Shown here: in pieces, positions 59,886 to 64,000 of the stretch
Numbering within the stretch: position 1 is the first letter of the stretch
Layout of the letters: each line of letters starts with the position of its first letter
Source of the DNA: Limosilactobacillus oris
GTDB lineage: Bacteria; Bacillota; Bacilli; Lactobacillales; Lactobacillaceae
DNA: 64,000 nucleotides
Assembly (NCBI RefSeq): GCF_025311495.1
Contig: NZ_CP104398.1
Coordinates: forward strand, 1,736,001-1,800,000
Direction: 5' to 3'
Translations under genes and position numbers: made by a program
Notes under the pieces: model-generated
Seen by the model: the letters and a program-made list of their open reading frames with translations, nothing else
Told to the model about the DNA's origin: nothing
Database searches by the model: none

Positions 59886-60491
59886 ATGAAAACTAAGAAC
59901 GTTGTTATTACAGTTGTCGCTGTCGTATTGGTGCTGGTTGGAGCCTATTTTGCTGGGCGCACCTTTAGCAAACCGTCCGTCGACAGCAGTCAAGAGACGA
60001 GTACAAAAGCGGCGGCGCAGCAGAGCAGTGCATCATCCTCGTCGGCAACCGGCACGAGTTCGTCGTCGACCAGCGCTGACGCTGACCAGTTGGACTATAA
60101 CACGATCACCCCGATGCAGACGGCGGCCGCCATTATGTACTACGCCAAGGACAAACTCAGCGACCAGAATGACTGGCATAGTATCTACACTGCCAATGGG
60201 ATTGACCTCTTTCAAAGCAACAATACCGAGCACCTGTCTGACCCGGGGCGGGGCGTCTGCTGGAGCCTGCATCCTTCTAATATGGCCGGGGGCGACACTC
60301 CGACCTATACCGTTGGTGCCGATGGGACGGTAAGCTACTACCACGTCACCACCGTTAACCAGAACAAGGATAAGGATCCCCTCCTGACCGTTAACCTGCA
60401 TGACATTATCAACTACGTTAACAGCCACCACGCGGTTAGCGATATTAAGGCTAAGGCGCAGGATATTCACGCAACAATCGATAACCAGTAA
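59886..60491 (+). CDS. Membrane-anchored protein, paralogue of gene 1 without zinc ribbon
   Basis: The 201 residues have an N-terminal hydrophobic anchor (about 5-25), a long Ser/Ala/Thr stalk (30-65) and an outside domain starting TAAAIMYYAKDKLSDQNDWHS and ending LHDIINYVNSHHAVSDIKAK. This domain matches that of the upstream gene in pattern. It starts eight bases after that gene (TAGGAGGAGCTATG), so it is in the same operon. Function unknown. Confidence 0.85.
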   Translation: MKTKNVVITVVAVVLVLVGAYFAGRTFSKPSVDSSQETSTKAAAQQSSASSSSATGTSSSSTSADADQLDYNTITPMQTAAAIMYYAKDKLSDQNDWHSIYTANGIDLFQSNNTEHLSDPGRGVCWSLHPSNMAGGDTPTYTVGADGTVSYYHVTTVNQNKDKDPLLTVNLHDIINYVNSHHAVSDIKAKAQDIHATIDNQ

Positions 60492-60516
60492 GCGACTGAC
60501 AGAAAGAGAGAGTTAG

Positions 60517-61671
60517 ATGAATTTTTGTGAAAAGTGCGGGGCCAAGTTACGGCCCAAGCAGAAGTTTTGTGAACGGTGTGGGGCACCGGTAGCCAGTGCG
60601 CCGGCTTCAGATGAAAAACGGGCGTCAGGTGAGCCAAAGCCAGCACGGCAGGAGCAGGAGACCGCCAAGAAAGCGCCGGATCAACCGGCAACGGTTTCTT
60701 CAGCGGAGCATGAGCGCCTGCAAAAACAGTACGCTGCCTTGGAGAGCCGCCTGAAGGATGAGCGGCGGAATAGCAAGGTGAACGTTCTCGCTCGGTTAGC
60801 CTTTACCCGGGCGCATTTTAACCAGGTTTTACAGTTCGTGAAGGATAACGCCCTGACGATGTTCCTCTTTTACCTCCTGGCTGTTCTCCTGCCGGCCCTC
60901 CGCTGGTACCTGCTGATTATTTTTATCTTGATGGTCTATCTCTTTCCGCTGCTTTCAAACGAGCAGCGGTTCAAGTGGGACGAAGCCGTAGACAATTACC
61001 TGCGGGATGAGGAACAGCTCAACAAGATTCGTAACTCAGCGGCGGGGATGTACCGGTCACTTCGTAATGGCCAGCCCGCCCAGGAACCGGCTGAGGAGGA
61101 AGCGCCTGCTCAGCCGCAGGGGACACCAGATCCAGCGCCGCAGAAGGCAAGTGCGACTGCGCAAGCAGCGAATGCCGCTCTTTCCCCAGCCGCAGGCTTT
61201 TCATGGAACGGGGAAGCAATTTTCGGCATCATTGCGACGGTTCTCGGCGCAATCATGTACTTTATGACTAGGGATGAGGCAGGGAGTTTCCTTAACCAGG
61301 GTCTTTCCGTCCTGCAAAGCGGGGGCTTAAACAGCGCAGCCTACCTGAATCTTTGGGGGTTCGTTATGCTGCTGGTCGGGGTTCCCGCGATTATCGGTGG
61401 GATTATTAAGGGGGCCACGCACCATCTTGGCGGCGGAGTCCTGAAAACTTTGGGGGTCCTCCTGGCAGGAGGCTACGGGCTTGCCTATTCATACGTTTTT
61501 GCGAATGCGGCCGAAGTTGCGGGCCGGACAGCCGTCGCAACCCTTTCCGGTGATACCTCCCTGAGCGACCTGGAGAACCTGGCCCACCTGGTGCAAATTA
61601 TTCCGTGGCTGGTCATCGGACTATACGTTATCGGGATTTTGGTTAATGCCGTTTCAAGCCGGCAAAAATAG
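60517..61671 (+). CDS. Zinc-ribbon, multi-pass membrane protein (cluster gene 3)
   Basis: The 384 residues begin with a zinc ribbon (C4, C7, C18, C21). A charged linker with a possible coiled coil (about 62-88), a hydrophobic pair at about 112-148, a Pro/Ala/Gln-rich stretch (about 185-220) and four further hydrophobic segments to the C-terminus follow. AAGAGAGAG precedes ATG 60517. I do not recognise the membrane domain. Confidence 0.82.
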   Translation: MNFCEKCGAKLRPKQKFCERCGAPVASAPASDEKRASGEPKPARQEQETAKKAPDQPATVSSAEHERLQKQYAALESRLKDERRNSKVNVLARLAFTRAHFNQVLQFVKDNALTMFLFYLLAVLLPALRWYLLIIFILMVYLFPLLSNEQRFKWDEAVDNYLRDEEQLNKIRNSAAGMYRSLRNGQPAQEPAEEEAPAQPQGTPDPAPQKASATAQAANAALSPAAGFSWNGEAIFGIIATVLGAIMYFMTRDEAGSFLNQGLSVLQSGGLNSAAYLNLWGFVMLLVGVPAIIGGIIKGATHHLGGGVLKTLGVLLAGGYGLAYSYVFANAAEVAGRTAVATLSGDTSLSDLENLAHLVQIIPWLVIGLYVIGILVNAVSSRQK

Positions 61672-61683
61672 GAAGGAAGAAAA

Positions 61684-62748
61684 ATGAAATTTTGTAGTAA
61701 TTGCGGTACCGAGCTCAACCCTGGCGCCGCTTTTTGTCCGCACTGCGGCGCTAAGGTCGAGCAGGCAAAGCCAGCTAAGGCGTTTGAAATTACCCGGCAG
61801 TTTTGGCTGGGCTTTTATCTAACCTTGGTTGGGGGAGTGGCAGCCGGAATCGCAGTCAACATTGATACTTTGACCACGTTGGTTCCGTCTGCAATCATTG
61901 ATCCGGTAATGACGCTGCTGATAATCATTGCCTGTGCTGCTATTCCGGGAGTTTTCACGTTAATTACGGGAATCGTACGTGGCTTCAACCACCAGCGAAC
62001 GGGGATCGGACAGACGGTTGTCGGGCTGGCGCTGCTGTTGGTGGCCGGCTCACTGGCCAGTGTAATGTTTGCTGGGGAATACAGTATCAGTAGCACGATC
62101 ATAGTTATTAGCCTGTTTTGCTATTTCATTGCCAGCGTAATTTTCGTATTAGCCTATTTCACGGCAATTTTTGTCACTAGCAAACCAGCGGCAGGAGAGC
62201 AGGTCCGGCAATTACGCTGGGCAGTGGCCGGTATGACCGTGGTCGCCGTCCTGCTTTTAGCTGCCCTGCTTCTGGGAATTGTTGGCTTCCTAATCGTCGT
62301 AATTGTTTTGGCTGGTGCACCGTTTTTAGGTCGGCGCCTTAGTTTAAGCGGCGGAAGCGCTTGGTGCCTTTTAACTCATGAACATAGCCGCAGGCTGAGC
62401 TGGCGCTTTTATTTGGCCCTCCTTGTCCTCGTTGCTGGCGTCGGCCTGCGCATGGCAAATATCTACCAGGCGGCGGGAGTGATCCTGACGATGGTCCTGA
62501 TTATGGCTGCGGAATGGTGGAGCAACCCGCAACGGCTGGGAAAGCAGCCCCGTGAGATGGCCGGCTGTCTGCTAGTGGTTGCCATTCTGCTCCAAGTGAT
62601 TTACCTCTCATTGGGGAGCCGGATGAATAACGCGTGGCCAATTGTGATTGCAATCTTTATCTTAATGGCTGCGTCATTTTTTACCTACTTCTACGTCATA
62701 TTACGGACGCGGTTTGTGGTTAAGAAAGGGGAGGCTGGTACCGAATGA
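61684..62748 (+). CDS. Zinc-ribbon, multi-pass membrane protein (cluster gene 4)
   Basis: The 354 residues have a zinc ribbon (C4, C7, C18, C21), a short linker and about nine or ten hydrophobic helices arranged mostly in pairs, with no soluble domain of size. GGAAGGAAG precedes ATG 61684. Its stop overlaps the next start by four bases (ATGA), so the two are tightly coupled. No transporter motif that I know is visible. Confidence 0.82.
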   Translation: MKFCSNCGTELNPGAAFCPHCGAKVEQAKPAKAFEITRQFWLGFYLTLVGGVAAGIAVNIDTLTTLVPSAIIDPVMTLLIIIACAAIPGVFTLITGIVRGFNHQRTGIGQTVVGLALLLVAGSLASVMFAGEYSISSTIIVISLFCYFIASVIFVLAYFTAIFVTSKPAAGEQVRQLRWAVAGMTVVAVLLLAALLLGIVGFLIVVIVLAGAPFLGRRLSLSGGSAWCLLTHEHSRRLSWRFYLALLVLVAGVGLRMANIYQAAGVILTMVLIMAAEWWSNPQRLGKQPREMAGCLLVVAILLQVIYLSLGSRMNNAWPIVIAIFILMAASFFTYFYVILRTRFVVKKGEAGTE

Positions 62749-63521
62749 AAAAATGTTCCCACTGTGGTCACCCGCTAAAAGCGGACCAGAGTTTCTGTCC
62801 CCAATGTGGCACGAAGTACGTTGCTCCGCAGGCTCAATTCGTCAAACCGGTTAGCTATCAGGGGCATCGGCAACGATTCTGGCGGCAAATTGGAATTGCC
62901 CTTATTCTCGGGGCAATCGTCGTCGCCATTAGCTGGCTGGCCTGTTCCAGTTATAATCGGCATCGGCTAAGCGTGACGAAGGAAGATAGTGACCTTGTTT
63001 GGTTAGTCACCCCGGATAACCAGACCGTTGACCGGCTTGACGGCAACACGAAAGTGGCCTATGCCTACCGCTTCTTCTACAAGAATAATGAATTTTATGC
63101 AACAATCTATAACTTAGGCGATACGGAATTAGGGGATCTTAAATTAGATAATGGTCGGCTAACCTACCGCAGTATTGCAAAGTACGTGGGGATGAAAGAA
63201 GGTACGTATAAACCTAGTTATCATGAGCCTTCTGTGATTGAAGGCAAGCAGAAACTAACTAAAGAAGATCCTGTCCATTTAGGCTTTAAGCACTATGCAC
63301 TTGATGATGACGATCCAGGACAGTATCAATACGACTCGCAACTGAATTTAATCCAGGCAAAGATTAGCCAGCGGTTAAACAACGGTAATTATGCAGTTGG
63401 CTACCGGACGAACCAGACTGATGATGATTTGGACCCTAGTCACTCTCACAAGGGCTACCTAGTGACAATTACCGGGCACGCCAACCAGCAGGCCGTTTTT
63501 CAATACGGAAAAGTGTACTAG
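62745..63521 (+). CDS. Zinc-ribbon, single-pass membrane protein (cluster gene 5)
   Basis: The 258 residues have a zinc ribbon (C4, C7, C18, C21), one helix at about 47-68 and an outside domain of about 190 residues. That domain is rich in Tyr and Asp (AYRFFYKNNEFYATIYNLGD; GYRTNQTDDDLDPSHSHKGY) and differs from that of genes 1 and 2. GGGGAGG lies upstream. Function unknown. Base composition in the second half is AT-richer than in the neighbours. Confidence 0.82.
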   Translation: MKKCSHCGHPLKADQSFCPQCGTKYVAPQAQFVKPVSYQGHRQRFWRQIGIALILGAIVVAISWLACSSYNRHRLSVTKEDSDLVWLVTPDNQTVDRLDGNTKVAYAYRFFYKNNEFYATIYNLGDTELGDLKLDNGRLTYRSIAKYVGMKEGTYKPSYHEPSVIEGKQKLTKEDPVHLGFKHYALDDDDPGQYQYDSQLNLIQAKISQRLNNGNYAVGYRTNQTDDDLDPSHSHKGYLVTITGHANQQAVFQYGKVY

Positions 63522-63542
63522 TAATAATATTAAGGAGAACCA

Positions 63543-64000
63543 ATGAAATTAGGAAAGTGTCCCCATTGTGGGGGAAGTTATAAACCGGGGGCCCGCTTTT
63601 GTCCCCACTGTGGGCAGGAGTTACCGGCAACCCGGCCGCGCCGGCGTCAGGAAATGACGAAGCATTTTGACCTGCGGGGGCTGGGCCTTCACCCATTTAA
63701 AAAGCAGGATTGGAAATGGTACGCGGGGCTCGTTCTCGCGGTGATCGTAGCACTAACCAGTGCAATTTTTATTGTGATTGTTAACCAGGACTACTACGCA
63801 ATTTTAAACCAGCAGGAACCATCACTGGTTGATGCCTACAATAAGGTGGGGCGCAGTTTAACTAACCAGGTTACGGGCATTGTTATCCCCAGCTACCTTA
63901 TTTTAGGAGTGGCGTTGGCGGGGCTGGCCTGGCTGCTGGTTAAGGGCAAGAAGCAACAGCGGATTATGGTTGTTGAGATCGCAGAAGTACTGTTATTGGT
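63543..64000 (+). CDS. Zinc-ribbon membrane protein, runs off the window (cluster gene 6)
   Basis: ATG 63543 follows AAGGAGAACC and opens a zinc ribbon (C6, C9, C20, C23). A basic linker, a helix at about 58-80, an outside loop and a second helix at about 115-132 follow; the frame is open to the right edge. It continues the cluster, which therefore extends beyond the window. Confidence 0.8.
   Translation, partial: MKLGKCPHCGGSYKPGARFCPHCGQELPATRPRRRQEMTKHFDLRGLGLHPFKKQDWKWYAGLVLAVIVALTSAIFIVIVNQDYYAILNQQEPSLVDAYNKVGRSLTNQVTGIVIPSYLILGVALAGLAWLLVKGKKQQRIMVVEIAEVLLL

Overview
The window looks like a chromosome segment of a lactic acid bacterium of the Limosilactobacillus (Lactobacillus reuteri group) type. 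The evidence is the 16S rRNA sequence, strong AGGAGG ribosome-binding sites, heavy use of the arginine codon CGG, and lactobacillus genes such as lacL-lacM and a D-aspartate cross-bridge ligase. The 16S variable regions differ from the L. reuteri and L. fermentum sequences I remember, so I do not name a species. I see no prophage, CRISPR array or replication origin.

Layout. 1-3763: the end of a probable ftsH, then hslO, dusB and lysS. 3820-9427: a complete rRNA operon (three tandem promoters, 16S, tRNA-Ile, tRNA-Ala, 23S, 5S, tRNA-Asn). 9497-11804: an intact IS66-family insertion sequence with a perfect 8-bp target duplication. 11838-18293: an isochorismatase-like hydrolase, tRNA-Thr, thiol peroxidase, and a methionine/one-carbon operon (metE, metF-like, folD) with a divergent LysR regulator. 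18611-24236: decayed accessory genes. These are a peptide-pheromone type two-component system with both genes broken, a lipoprotein, a second identical tRNA-Asn, and a KxYKxGKxW-type surface protein interrupted by two in-frame stops. 24352-30296: an Rpn-type nuclease, a small membrane protein, a POT peptide transporter, tRNA-Tyr, tRNA-Gln and an MFS transporter. 30370-34180: a D-aspartate module (ligase, AspT-type exchanger, aspartate racemase) for the peptidoglycan cross-bridge. 34248-40556: an alcohol dehydrogenase remnant, a NagR-like GntR regulator with a likely operator, NAD salvage (pncB, nadE), tex, a SprT-like gene and tRNA-Leu. 40814-42195: remnants of a type I restriction specificity subunit and a zeta-toxin/antitoxin pair. 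42360-58967: lacLM, a GNAT, an RclA-like flavoprotein, lrgAB, an alkyltransferase-like gene, a glutamate-cysteine ligase-like gene, a 2-hydroxyacid dehydrogenase, a LOG protein, a Gfo/Idh/MocA oxidoreductase, a DEAD-box helicase, tRNA-Arg, an altered UDP-GlcNAc 2-epimerase, GtrA, flavodoxin and methionine aminopeptidase. 59131-64000 (running off the end): at least six consecutive genes for small membrane proteins, five of them starting with a double-CxxC zinc ribbon.

The zinc-ribbon membrane-protein cluster at the right edge is the best candidate for an undescribed system. Other points of note are a dispersed intergenic element whose two copies show compensatory stem changes, the nonsense codon exactly at the invariant Trp of the KxYKxGKxW signal peptide, and a WecB-like protein that lacks the catalytic His. 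All functional calls come from reading the sequence and recalling family motifs. No database search was run.
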